Positions 17,592 through 25,673 of a DNA stretch of 64,000 nucleotides are shown here, in pieces. Location of the stretch: positions 1 through 64,000 of the forward strand of contig CAIWHK010000040.1 of assembly GCA_903912525.1 (NCBI GenBank), read 5' to 3'. The stretch comes from an uncultured bacterium (lineage in GTDB: Bacteria; Krumholzibacteriota; Krumholzibacteriia; LZORAL124-64-63). The position numbers and the translations under genes are program-made. How positions within the stretch are numbered: the first letter of the stretch is position 1; every line of letters begins with the position of its first letter. The notes under the pieces were generated by a model. That model worked only from the letters and a program-made list of their open reading frames with translations, ran no database searches and was not told the DNA's origin.

Positions 17592-18929
17592 CTAGTCGAC
17601 GATGAGCTCGGCGCCCTCGCGCGACAGCAGGCGGTTCAGTTCGATTTCGCTCAGCCGGAGCGTGGCGCGGCACCATTCGCCGTCGAACTGCTGGTCCAGG
17701 ACGGACTGGGTGCGGTGGAACGAGCTGAGCGCCGCCAGCTTCGTCAGGGGCAGGCGCACGGTGCGGATCATCTCGCCGCCCAGGCGGCGGTCCAGGATGG
17801 CGTCGCGCACCGTCAATCCACCAGCCGGGTCCACGCCCGAGACGAACAGGGCGTCCGGGTACAGGCGGCTGAAGCGGTTGGCGAACAGTTCGGCATCGAC
17901 CAGATCGATCTTGTTGAAGACCATCAGGGTCGGCTTGTCGAACGGAATGGGTGTCTCCTTCGAGCGCACCTTCGGCGCCAGCTCCCGCAGCACCTTGTCC
18001 ACCGACGCAATCTGGTGCTCGGGATCCTCGGCGCTGGCGTCGACCACATGCACCAGCAGGTCGGCCTCGCGCACCTCCTGCAGCGTGGCCTTGAAGCTCT
18101 CGACCAGGTGGTGCGGCAGCTTGCGGATGAACCCGACGGTATCGGTCAGCAGGAACCGCCGCCGCTCGTCGATCTCCACGCGCCGGGTCGTCGCATCGAG
18201 CGTCGCGAACAGCTGGTCCTTCACGTACACGCCGGCCTGCGTGATGCCGTTCATCAGCGTCGACTTGCCGGCGTTCGTGTAGCCGACCAGCGTCGCCTTG
18301 AAGACTTCGTCGCGCGAGGCGGTCTGCGTGCGCCGCGTCGACTCGATGTCCTTCAGTTCTCCGCGCAATACCGCGATACGCCGGCCCAGCAGCTGGCGGT
18401 CGGTCTCCAGCTGCGTCTCGCCGGGGCCGCGCGTGCCGATACCGCCGGCCTGCCTTTCGAGGTGCGTCCACAGCCGGGTCAGGCGCGGCAGCAGGTAGTT
18501 CAGCTGGGCCAGTTCGACCTGCAGCCGCGACTGCCGCGAGCTGGCGTGCTTGGCGAAGATGTCGAGGATGATCTCGGTGCGGTCGAGCACGTTCACGTCG
18601 AGGAACTTCTCGAGGTTGCGCCCCTGCGCCGGCGAGAGGTCGTTGTCGAACACGACCAGCGTCGCCTCGGTCGCGGCGACCAGCTCCTTCAGTTCTTCCA
18701 GCTTGCCTGAACCCAGGAACGTGGCCGACTCCGGCTTGGGTCGCGTCTGCTCGATGCGCCCGACAACATCGGCCCCCGCGGTGTCGGCCAGCTGCGCCAG
18801 TTCGGGCAGGTCGGCCAGGCCGCCCTTGCCGCCCAGCCAGGCGTCCGGCAGGTTGACGCCGACGACGATCGCCCGCTCGCGCGGCACGTCGGTGCTGTGT
18901 CCGGATTCCTCGTCACGCCTGGTCGCCAT
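17592..18929 (-). CDS. hflX: GTPase HflX
   Basis: HflX is a ribosome-associated GTPase that rescues or splits stalled ribosomes. Its N-terminal domain includes TFLGSGKLEELKELV and NDLSPAQGRNLEK. The hinge segment GGIGTRGPGETQLETDRQ is followed by the G domain: G1 GYTNAGKSTL near residue 214, G3 DTVGFIRKLPH and G4 NKIDLVD. The length of 445 residues is usual. The ATG at 18929 starts 2 nt after the ABC-F stop, so the two ribosome-related genes are co-transcribed. Confidence 0.95.
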   Translation of the reverse strand: MATRRDEESGHSTDVPRERAIVVGVNLPDAWLGGKGGLADLPELAQLADTAGADVVGRIEQTRPKPESATFLGSGKLEELKELVAATEATLVVFDNDLSPAQGRNLEKFLDVNVLDRTEIILDIFAKHASSRQSRLQVELAQLNYLLPRLTRLWTHLERQAGGIGTRGPGETQLETDRQLLGRRIAVLRGELKDIESTRRTQTASRDEVFKATLVGYTNAGKSTLMNGITQAGVYVKDQLFATLDATTRRVEIDERRRFLLTDTVGFIRKLPHHLVESFKATLQEVREADLLVHVVDASAEDPEHQIASVDKVLRELAPKVRSKETPIPFDKPTLMVFNKIDLVDAELFANRFSRLYPDALFVSGVDPAGGLTVRDAILDRRLGGEMIRTVRLPLTKLAALSSFHRTQSVLDQQFDGEWCRATLRLSEIELNRLLSREGAELIVD

Positions 18930-18931
18930 CG

Positions 18932-20881
18932 TCAGCCCTCGATCTCGGTGTGCCACTGTTCCCAGTCGGCCATGTGTTGATGCAGTTCCGTATCCACTTC
19001 CAGGATACGGCGACCGGCCTGCGCGCGCTCGTCGCCGCTGGCGGTCGGCGAGGCCATGACCGCGAAGAGCCCGACCTTTTCGTCCTCCAGCCGCGCGATG
19101 GCCTCTTCGGCCTCGGCGATCCACTGGCGGCGGCGGGTCTGCTCGTTCTTGCTGAGGCCGCTGCCGGCGGCGCCCGTCGAGGCGGCTTCCTTCGCCCGCG
19201 TGTCGGTGGCGGCCGCCGGCCCCGAAGAGGCCGTCTGCGTCCGGCCGGCCCGGTCCTTCAGCCACTCGGCCCAGCCGCCGTCGAACAGCGTGATGGGCCC
19301 GGTCGGCAGCCCCGCCGCATCCAGGGGCGGGAACACCAGCAGCTTGTGCACGACCTTGTCCAGGAAGCGGCGGTCGTGGGAGACCACGATCAGCGTCCCG
19401 TCGAACTCGCGCAAGGCCGCTTCCAGCGACTCGCGGCTGCGCACGTCCAGGTGGTTCGTAGGCTCGTCCAGCAGCAGTGTGTTATGGCCTTCCTTGATCA
19501 GGCGCAGCAGGGCCAGCCGCCCGCGCTCGCCGCCCGACAACTGCCCCACGGGCCGATCGTACAGGTCCTCGCCGTAGCCGAACGCCGCCAGGAAGCTGCG
19601 CAATTCGCCCAGGGTGGCGCGCGGGTCCACCGAGCCGATCTCGGCGATCACCGTGTTGTGGTCCGAGACCCCCGACAGCTCCTGGTCGTAGAACCCGAGG
19701 TCGACGTTGTGCCCGATCACGATGCGCCCGTCGTCGGGCACCGTGCGCCCGGCGAGCAGCTTCAGCAGCGTCGACTTGCCGCACCCGTTGGGCCCGAGGA
19801 TGCCCAGCCGCTCGCCCCGCGACACGTGCAGGTCCAGCCCGTTGATCAGCATCCGCCCGCCGAAGCCCTTCGCCAGCCCTCGCAGTTCCAGGACGGTGCC
19901 GCCGCTTGGGCGCGCCGGCTCCATGCGGAAGCGGAACAGCCCCGGCTCGGTCGATGGGCGCTCGAGCTTCTCTTCCCGGTCCAGCAGCTTGCGGCGCCCC
20001 TGCGCCTGCTTCGTGTTCTGGCCCTCGATGTTGCGGCGGATGTAGTCCTCGGCCTGCCGCTGCTTCGCCTGCTGGCGCTGCCAGGCCGCCTCGTCCTGTT
20101 CCCAGCGCAGCTGGCTCTGCTCGTCGAAGAAGGAATAGTTGCCGCTGTAGCTGGTGACGCGGCCGCGGTCCAGGTGCAGCGTGCGCCTGGTGACGCTGTC
20201 CAGGAACCAGCGGTCGTGCGAAACGATGATGGCGGCGCCGCGGTACTGGTCCAGGAAGTTCTCCAGCCACTCGCACGACTCGAGGTCGAGGTGGTTGGTG
20301 GGCTCGTCCAGGAGCAGCAGGTCGGCGTCGCTGAGCAGGACCGAGGCCAGGGCTGCGCGACGGCGTTCGCCACCGCTGAGCCGATCCGGGCCCAACTCCC
20401 ACGTCGAGCGCGGCAAGCCGACGCCCGTCAGCGCCGCCTCGAGGCGCGACGGCATCGTGTAGCCGTGGCGGCGCTCGAACTCGTCCTGCAGTCTTCCCTG
20501 TTCCTTGATGAGCTGGTGCTGCGCCGCTTCGTCGTGCGGCGCGGCCAGCCGGGCGGCGACGTCGTGCAGTTCGCGCTCGAGCTGGCGTTCGCGCGCAAAC
20601 GCCGCGTCGGCCACCGCGTCGACCACGCGCCCGGGCCCGCCGTGGGCGCCGACTTCGAGGGTGGTTTCCTGGCGCAGGTACTTGATGCGGGTGCCACCGA
20701 GCAGCGACCGCGACCCGCCCTGCAGGGCGATCTCCCCGGCGAGGATATTAAGTAGTGTCGTCTTGCCCGCCCCGTTGGGCCCCACCAGGGCGCACTTCTG
20801 CCCGGGGTACACGGCGAAGGAGGCCCCCCGAAGGATGCGCTCCCGGCCAAAATCAAAATTCGCGTCACTCAGCGTCAGCAA
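18932..20881 (-). CDS. ABC-F family ATPase (Uup-like)
   Basis: Two ABC domains without membrane segments. Walker A motifs are GPNGAGKTT (residue ~34) and GPNGCGKST (~355), signatures are LSGGERRR and LSGGERGR, and both Walker B motifs read LLLDEPTNHLD. Between them is the P-site tRNA interaction linker region (about 240-310; YIRRNIEGQNTKQAQGRRKLLDREEKLE). The C-terminal coiled coil (QTRRRQWIAEAEEAIARLEDEK) is of the Uup/EttA type. ABC-F proteins act on the ribosome E site or on DNA-repair intermediates; Uup is the closest type by the C-terminal domain. It heads the unit with hflX. Confidence 0.92.
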   Translation of the reverse strand: MLTLSDANFDFGRERILRGASFAVYPGQKCALVGPNGAGKTTLLNILAGEIALQGGSRSLLGGTRIKYLRQETTLEVGAHGGPGRVVDAVADAAFARERQLERELHDVAARLAAPHDEAAQHQLIKEQGRLQDEFERRHGYTMPSRLEAALTGVGLPRSTWELGPDRLSGGERRRAALASVLLSDADLLLLDEPTNHLDLESCEWLENFLDQYRGAAIIVSHDRWFLDSVTRRTLHLDRGRVTSYSGNYSFFDEQSQLRWEQDEAAWQRQQAKQRQAEDYIRRNIEGQNTKQAQGRRKLLDREEKLERPSTEPGLFRFRMEPARPSGGTVLELRGLAKGFGGRMLINGLDLHVSRGERLGILGPNGCGKSTLLKLLAGRTVPDDGRIVIGHNVDLGFYDQELSGVSDHNTVIAEIGSVDPRATLGELRSFLAAFGYGEDLYDRPVGQLSGGERGRLALLRLIKEGHNTLLLDEPTNHLDVRSRESLEAALREFDGTLIVVSHDRRFLDKVVHKLLVFPPLDAAGLPTGPITLFDGGWAEWLKDRAGRTQTASSGPAAATDTRAKEAASTGAAGSGLSKNEQTRRRQWIAEAEEAIARLEDEKVGLFAVMASPTASGDERAQAGRRILEVDTELHQHMADWEQWHTEIEG

Positions 20882-20901
20882 GTTCCCGTTCCCTGGCGTA
20901 G

Positions 20902-21231
20902 GTGAATGGTGGTCCGGTACAGGCAGGTGGCCGGACTATCCGCAGGAGCGAAGCGACGAGGACTGTCCGGCCACCTGCCCGTACCGGACCACCACGCACC
21001 AAGGACAGGACCCGGAACTGGTTCGCCCCCCTCGGTTGGTTCTACCGGCCCCGCTCAATCGGTGGTGGGGTCATCACCCTTGGCGCCCTGACGTTCTGCG
21101 TGCAGGTCTTCCTGGCCGTCGACCGGAACTCGCATTCGGTCAGCGACACGCTGTACGGAGTCTTCCCGTTCGTCGTCCCCGCCGTTTTGCTAGTCAACTG
21201 GGTGGCCTTCCGGACGAGCGCGCCCCGCTAG
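20902..21231 (+). CDS. Small two-helix membrane protein; N-terminus encoded by a hairpin element
   Basis: Residues about 38-109 (NWFAPLGWFYRP, LTLGALTFCVQVFLAVDRNS, HSVSDTLYGVFPFVVPAVLLV) resemble a widespread small protein with two membrane segments and a conserved HSVSDTLYG loop. Function is unknown. The only in-frame ATG is at 20902, so residues 3-31 are encoded by the conserved-core hairpin at 20907-20994. Either the element was inserted over the original start and its translation is tolerated, or translation begins at a non-standard codon further in. Its stop overlaps the convergent flippase stop. Confidence 0.7.
   Translation: MNGGPVQAGGRTIRRSEATRTVRPPARTGPPRTKDRTRNWFAPLGWFYRPRSIGGGVITLGALTFCVQVFLAVDRNSHSVSDTLYGVFPFVVPAVLLVNWVAFRTSAPR
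20907..20994. repeat. Conserved-core hairpin element, copy A
   Basis: Arms of 29 nt at 20907-20935 and 20966-20994 are complementary with a single T/C difference (a G-U wobble in RNA). They enclose the 30-nt core 20936-20965, CTATCCGCAG...GAGGACTG. Inside the core, TCC/GGA pair and the tip GC-GAA-GC is closed by tandem G-A mismatches. The arms share no sequence with those of copy B. Confidence 0.9.
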
Positions 21232-22766
21232 CCACTCCGCTTCGGCAATACGAACTGCCGGATCTCCATCAGGTCCTCCCGCCAGAACAGCAGGAGCATC
21301 CCCACATACGTGCCGCCGCCCAGCAACGTGGACAGCACCAGGTGCGGCACCATTGCGACCTTGTTGGCCACCAGCAACCGGTCGAGTCCCAGCACCGCGG
21401 CCGACATGGCCAGGCACGAGACCATCGACGGCACGGTCGCCACCAGCAGCGATCGCCACGGCACGTTCACGCGCCGCATCACCTCGGCGCCCAGCGTGAA
21501 GACGACGAAGATCGGCATCGCGCTGCGCGCCAGCACGACACCGTTCAGCCGCCCCAGGTGCGCGCCGGCCAGGATCAGCACCAGGTTGATCGGCAGGTAG
21601 ATCAGCATCCAGCGCATGGGCAGGTGCTGCAGGCCGACGCCGTTGCAGATCGAGTGCATGGGCTGCACATAGAGCAGCAGCACGCCGTACAGGCAGAACA
21701 GCCGGACCGACGGCACGATCGGCGCCCAGGTGTCGCCGTAGGCCAGGACCACGAACTCGGGCGCCACCAGGGCGATGCCGACCAGGATCGGGAACGTCAG
21801 CAGCGAATTGTAACGGTAGAACTTGTGCAGCAGCGCGCTGACCTCGGCCGGGCTGTTCTGCACGCTCGCGAACGTGGTGAAGACGACGCCGTTGAGCACC
21901 TGAGAGATCCGGCTGACGACCTGCATCGGGATGTTGCCGGCGTACTCGTAGAAGCCCAGTTGCGTCGTGCTCAGCATCTTCGCGATGATGAAGCGGTCGG
22001 CGCTCACGTTCACGTAGGTCGTCAGGTTGACGCCCAGGAACCAGCGCCCGTATTTCACGTGCCGGCGCAGGCTTTCCCGGCAGAAGCGGAACGACGGCAG
22101 CCATGGCAAATACGCGATGTTCATGGCCGACATGACGGCGGTCGCCACCACCATGCCGGTCACAAGGCCGTACACGCCCCAATGGAACACCTTCATCAGC
22201 GTGAAGCCGACGACGAAGGTCGTCACGGCGCCGGCGAACTCGACCACCGCCGCCTCGCGGAACTTGAACGTGCGCAGCATCAGCGCCGCGTTCACGCTGC
22301 CGAGGCTGGTAAGGACGAACTGCAGCGCCAGCAGCGCGACAATCGGCAGCAGTTTCGCGTGGTCCGTGAACTGGTCCGAGATCAACGCGACCAGGCAGCA
22401 GGCCAGCGCCGCCGCCGCATCCACAGCGACGTTACCCCACCAGATCGTCGCCAGGTCGCGCCGCTCGAGGTTCTCGTGGTGGACCACCGAGGCGGCGAAG
22501 CCGAAGTTGGCGAAGATGAGGACGAACTGCGTGGAGGCCGCCGCCAGGTTGACGATACCGAAATCTGCCGGCATCAGCAGGCGCGCGAACACCATGCTGC
22601 GCGCCAACTGCAGCAGCGCGCCGGCGGCCACGCCGACGCCGGACCACATCGTGCCCCGGGCCACGCGCGTGCCGATGCCCTCGCCGCCGCGCGCGGGCGG
22701 CAGGTACAACTGGCGCGCGCGGATGCGCCGGGCCAGGGACCAGTTGCGTGTCGAACTGTCGCTCAC
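21228..22766 (-). CDS. Polysaccharide/lipopolysaccharide flippase (MATE-like Wzx type)
   Basis: A 512-residue integral membrane protein starting with ARGTMWSGVGVAAGALLQLARSMVFARLL and MPADFGIVNLAAASTQFV, the standard entry of oligosaccharide flippases of the Wzx/TuaB type, with about 12-14 predicted helices. Residues ISQVLNGVVFTTFASVQNSP and FVVLAYGDTWAPIVPSVRLFC are also family-like. It would move lipid-linked sugar units across the membrane, but no glycosyltransferase genes are adjacent. The stop codon overlaps the convergent small-protein stop, and the start overlaps the end of the upstream hydrolase gene. Confidence 0.87.
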   Translation of the reverse strand: MSDSSTRNWSLARRIRARQLYLPPARGGEGIGTRVARGTMWSGVGVAAGALLQLARSMVFARLLMPADFGIVNLAAASTQFVLIFANFGFAASVVHHENLERRDLATIWWGNVAVDAAAALACCLVALISDQFTDHAKLLPIVALLALQFVLTSLGSVNAALMLRTFKFREAAVVEFAGAVTTFVVGFTLMKVFHWGVYGLVTGMVVATAVMSAMNIAYLPWLPSFRFCRESLRRHVKYGRWFLGVNLTTYVNVSADRFIIAKMLSTTQLGFYEYAGNIPMQVVSRISQVLNGVVFTTFASVQNSPAEVSALLHKFYRYNSLLTFPILVGIALVAPEFVVLAYGDTWAPIVPSVRLFCLYGVLLLYVQPMHSICNGVGLQHLPMRWMLIYLPINLVLILAGAHLGRLNGVVLARSAMPIFVVFTLGAEVMRRVNVPWRSLLVATVPSMVSCLAMSAAVLGLDRLLVANKVAMVPHLVLSTLLGGGTYVGMLLLFWREDLMEIRQFVLPKRSG

Positions 22767-24124
22767 GGGCGGCTTCCGCCAGGGGTGGGCCGGCAGCCCT
22801 CGCGGACGAAGCCGGCAATATCATCGATGACCGCGGGCGCCACCGGCCGCGGCAACGCGTAGTCATCCGGGCTCGACTTGCCCTCCCCGCTGCGCATCAG
22901 GTGATCAAGGTCGTCGTGCAGCTTCAGGCACGCGTTTGACCTCCCCGCGAGCGCCTTCTTCCAGTTCGCGAAGTCCGCCAGGGTCACCTGGTAGTCGCGC
23001 CCGCCCTGCAGCACCAGGATGGGGATGTCCAGTGTCGCGGCGTCGGTCGGCGCATCGTGCGCCTCGAGGTCGGTGTAGTAGCCGACCGGCGCGCCCAGGA
23101 GGCGCGCCGCCGCCGAGGGCGCCCTGGTCGCGTCGCGCTGCGATGCGCGCAGGTCCGCGACGGCCAGTTTCAGTTCGTCCAGCCGGGCCGCCTCGCCGGC
23201 GTCGATCGTGTCGTCCAGTGCAACGAGGTACTGCGTCTGCTCGATCATCACCTCGGGCAGCGGCCGCGTGGCGCCGGCCATGATGATCATCCCGTCGGCC
23301 TTCGCGGCGATCGCGATGCGCGGCGCCAGCATGCCGCCCAGCGAGTGCCCCAGCACGTAGATGCGTTTCGGGTCGATCTCCGGCCGCGTGCGCAGCAGCG
23401 CCACCGCGGCGACGGCGTCGTCGATCACTTCATCCTTCACCGTCAGCGCGTTGCCCTTGTCCATCAACGATTGCGGCGCCGCGAGGCTGCGCTTGTCGTA
23501 GCGCAGCGTGGCGATGCCCTGCGCCGCCAGCCCCCAGGCGATGTCGCGGAAGGGATGGTTGCCCAGGATGTTCTCATCGCGGTCGTTCGGCCCGCTGCCG
23601 TGCACGAGCACGATCGCGGGGAACGGCCCCTTACCTTTGGGCAGCGCCAGGGAACCGGGCAGCATGCTGCCCGCGGGCCCAATGTTCACATCGATTTGTT
23701 TCGGCGTCGCCGCACTGTCGGCCTTCGCCTCGGCCGCCGTCGGCGGCTCCACGTGCGGCAGCAGGCCCAGCCCCACCACCAGCCCGTCCTTGTCGATGAC
23801 GACCTGGAAGTCGGTCGCGCCCTTCGCGCCGTTCACCGGCACGCGGTACCTTCGATAGCCCGCCACCTTGTCGTCATAGCGCGCGGCGCCCACGCCCGTG
23901 ATGTCGCCGACCTGCTCAACGACGCCACCCAGCAACTGGGTGATGGCGGCATCCGTCATTGCGGCCGCCATCTGTCCGTTGCACACGGCGCGCGCGGCCG
24001 CGCCATCCTTCGCCACGACAGACTGCGCGAATGCGTGGGCCGTCTCTTCGGGCGTGGCCGCCGCGTGCGCTTGCGCCGGCGCAAGTGCGAGCACGACCAT
24101 CGCTGCCATCAAAAATCCCCGCAT
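22763..24124 (-). CDS. Exported alpha/beta hydrolase with DUF3887-like N-terminal domain
   Basis: The signal peptide is RGFLMAAMVVLALAPAQAHA; its end is encoded by a TTGCGCCGGCGCAA palindrome. Residues about 25-130 resemble the DUF3887 substrate-entry domain (FAQSVVAKDGAAARAVCNGQM). The hydrolase follows with the oxyanion segment VLVHGSGPNDRDENI, nucleophile elbow GHSLGG (Ser near 260), acid Asp in LQGGRDYQV and His in DDLDHLM. It probably acts on an ester or peptide substrate outside the cytoplasm. The start ATG at 24124 follows GGAGGGTGAG. It overlaps the flippase start by 4 bp (coupled). Confidence 0.88.
   Translation of the reverse strand: MRGFLMAAMVVLALAPAQAHAAATPEETAHAFAQSVVAKDGAAARAVCNGQMAAAMTDAAITQLLGGVVEQVGDITGVGAARYDDKVAGYRRYRVPVNGAKGATDFQVVIDKDGLVVGLGLLPHVEPPTAAEAKADSAATPKQIDVNIGPAGSMLPGSLALPKGKGPFPAIVLVHGSGPNDRDENILGNHPFRDIAWGLAAQGIATLRYDKRSLAAPQSLMDKGNALTVKDEVIDDAVAAVALLRTRPEIDPKRIYVLGHSLGGMLAPRIAIAAKADGMIIMAGATRPLPEVMIEQTQYLVALDDTIDAGEAARLDELKLAVADLRASQRDATRAPSAAARLLGAPVGYYTDLEAHDAPTDAATLDIPILVLQGGRDYQVTLADFANWKKALAGRSNACLKLHDDLDHLMRSGEGKSSPDDYALPRPVAPAVIDDIAGFVREGCRPTPGGSRP
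24070..24085. repeat. TTGCGCCGGCGCAA palindrome in signal-peptide codons
   Basis: CTTGCGCCGGCGCAAG is a perfect palindrome encoding LAPAQ at the end of the signal peptide of the alpha/beta hydrolase. An Ala-rich signal peptide is a natural place for such codons, so recruitment by chance is possible. Confidence 0.6.
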
Positions 24125-24272
24125 CTCACCCTCCGGGTCGGCGTTTCCCGCCAACTTTACTACCGCGACACCCGCCGCACAACCGCTGCACGCCCTGCGC
24201 CGCCACCATTTTGGCCCCCACCCCCAATTTGGCCCACTTGATTCTTTGGTTCCCCCGCCTACATGCGCGGCA

Positions 24273-24356
24273 TGGTTGATCCATCAATGCTTCCGGCGGC
24301 TATCCGCAGGAGCGCAGCGACGAGGACTGCCGCCGGAAGCATTGATGGATCAACCA
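24273..24356. repeat. Conserved-core hairpin element, copy B
   Basis: Arms of 27 nt at 24273-24299 and 24330-24356 are perfectly complementary. The 30-nt core at 24300-24329 differs from copy A at one base, turning the apical triloop from GAA to GCA (both fit GNA). It is intergenic, between the hydrolase start and the AraC-type gene. The outer arm (TGGTTGATCCATCAA) resembles the arm of the hairpin at 54245-54322. Confidence 0.92.
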
Positions 24357-24386
24357 CGCGCCATGTAACAGGGGCGAAACAAAGAA

Positions 24387-24417
24387 AAAGGCCCCCCAGA
24401 CTCAGTGGGAGGCCTTT
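24387..24417 (-). terminator. Rho-independent terminator of the AraC-type gene
   Basis: Read on the minus strand, AAAGGCCTCCCACTGAGTCT is followed by GGGGGGCC and a T-rich TTTTTCTTTG tract. It lies about 25 nt after the stop codon of the AraC-type gene. Confidence 0.8.
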
Positions 24418-24439
24418 ATTCTCTCTGCTCGGGCCCGAT

Positions 24440-25342
24440 CTAAGCCATCGCGTGCGGACTCTTCCTGAACTTCAGGGGAGACATCCCACAGCGATCCTTG
24501 AACGTCCGCGAGAAGTGAGCCAGGCTGTGGAAGCCACAGCGCTTGCTGATCGCATCGACCGAGAGGTCGAAACGGCGCAGCAGGCTCTTCGCGTTCTCGA
24601 CGCGCACCTGGATCAGGTAGTCGCTGAAGCTCATCCCCACTTCCTGCCGGAACAGGTTCGAGAAGTAACCCGGCGACAGGTTGACCGTTTCGGCCATCTT
24701 GTCGCGGTTGATGTTCTCGTGGAAATGCGCCAGCACGAAGCGGCACGCGTACTCGGCCCGGTAATCCTGCAGCGTGTGCGACGCATGGATCGTCGCGCCC
24801 TGCTCGTCAACAAGAGTGATCTCGGGCAGGTTCTCGCTCCACAGATCCTCGTCGCCGGGGATCGAGTGCGGTCCTGCATCCAGCATCGCGCCGCTGGGCT
24901 TTTCACCCATCGGATGCGCGCTGCCGGGCTGTGCGGCGTTCGCCGCGTTGAGGAATTCTGTAACCATGCGCGCGGCCTTGACGACATTCGTCTTTCGGGC
25001 CACGAGCATCGGCGCACCGGCCATCGTAGTCGGACCCACCAGACCAGCCCGCAGCGCATCGGGAGAGTCGGCAGCATAGACGAAGACCAGCGAAGCCGCG
25101 GCGATCGCTTCGGTCGACTCGCCATCCTGCATGCGGTGCATGAGGATCTGCGATCCGAAGAGAGCCAGGCACAGCTCCGTAGTGTTGGTTTCAGCCCGCG
25201 GACAATAGAACAGAATCCGTTGGCTTTCCTCTCGGCCCTGGATCAATTGCTTCGCATACGTCGGAAACTCGATGACGAAACAGGTCCACGGTTCTTTGAG
25301 AGGCTCGTAACGTTCTTCCACAATAAACCCCCAAGCGAGCAC
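24440..25342 (-). CDS. AraC-family transcriptional regulator
   Basis: The C-terminal 100 residues carry the double HTH of the AraC family: KMAETVNLSPGYFSNLFRQEVGMSFSDYL and VDAISKRCGFHSLAHFSRTFKDRCGMSPLKFR. The N-terminal 190 residues include ILFYCPRAETNTTELCLALF and a MVTEFLNA helix; they resemble the PocR-like sensory domain found before some AraC regulators, but a Cys ligand set is not clear. The ligand and targets are unknown. The start chosen is GTG at 25342 after AAGGA. A promoter candidate lies upstream at 25400-25429. Its neighbours give no hint of a regulon. Confidence 0.87.
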   Translation of the reverse strand: MLAWGFIVEERYEPLKEPWTCFVIEFPTYAKQLIQGREESQRILFYCPRAETNTTELCLALFGSQILMHRMQDGESTEAIAAASLVFVYAADSPDALRAGLVGPTTMAGAPMLVARKTNVVKAARMVTEFLNAANAAQPGSAHPMGEKPSGAMLDAGPHSIPGDEDLWSENLPEITLVDEQGATIHASHTLQDYRAEYACRFVLAHFHENINRDKMAETVNLSPGYFSNLFRQEVGMSFSDYLIQVRVENAKSLLRRFDLSVDAISKRCGFHSLAHFSRTFKDRCGMSPLKFRKSPHAMA

Positions 25343-25399
25343 ATCCTTGGGCAGCGCAAAGGTGTACTGAACAACAAATTTTCATGCCGGACGTGATAT

Positions 25400-25429
25400 A
25401 GCATACTAGCCGATGAGCGCGGTTGTCCA
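25400..25429 (-). promoter_or_regulatory. Candidate sigma-70-type promoter for the AraC-type gene
   Basis: On the minus strand TGGACA (25424-25429), an 18-bp spacer and TATGCT (25400-25405) lie about 60 bp before the start codon, in an AT-rich stretch. Confidence 0.45.
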
Positions 25430-25553
25430 TGAAAAAAACAATATGATTACATTTTATTTCTCTCGATAGCTCCACAATGTCGGTAAAAGCGGGTAAATTT
25501 TGTCTCCTTGCGTCACTTACGGGACTGTTCCGGCGCGCATCTCGCACCAACGG

Positions 25554-25579
25554 CCAAAAAAAATGCCGCCTTTGGCGAC
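25554..25579 (-). terminator. Rho-independent terminator after trpF
   Basis: On the minus strand a GTCGCC-AAA-GGCGGC stem-loop is followed by ATTTTTTTTGG. It lies about 95 nt beyond the trpF stop and closes the origin-proximal minus-strand unit. Confidence 0.8.
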
Positions 25580-25673
25580 ACTCTTCCGAGGCCTTGAAAT
25601 CATGTCATTTAGCGTGAAAACCCCTGAAATACAGGTCTTTTGTGTTCCCCACAGTGCTGCGCTGCGGGATTCC

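Larger units (their letters stand above)
24125..24439. other. Intergenic region with hairpin element and terminator
   Basis: This 315-bp gap contains conserved-core hairpin copy B and the terminator of the AraC-type gene. The remainder (24125-24272) is C-rich with no gene seen; it should hold the promoter of the hydrolase-flippase unit. Confidence 0.5.
25343..25673. other. AT-rich intergenic region upstream of the AraC-type gene
   Basis: A 331-bp gap with markedly higher A+T than its surroundings, especially 25380-25510. It holds a promoter candidate for the AraC-type gene and the terminator of the gyrB-gyrA-trpF unit. No RNA gene was recognised. Confidence 0.5.

Noticed and set aside
20880-24360. 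Hairpin copies A and B as the two ends of a composite transposon
   Set aside because: Each copy is complete by itself, the arms differ between copies, and the genes between them include no transposase or integrase.
25191-25550. Open frame of 119 codons on the minus strand over the AraC-type promoter region
   Set aside because: It overlaps the AraC-type gene in another frame, has no domain, and covers the best promoter candidate.
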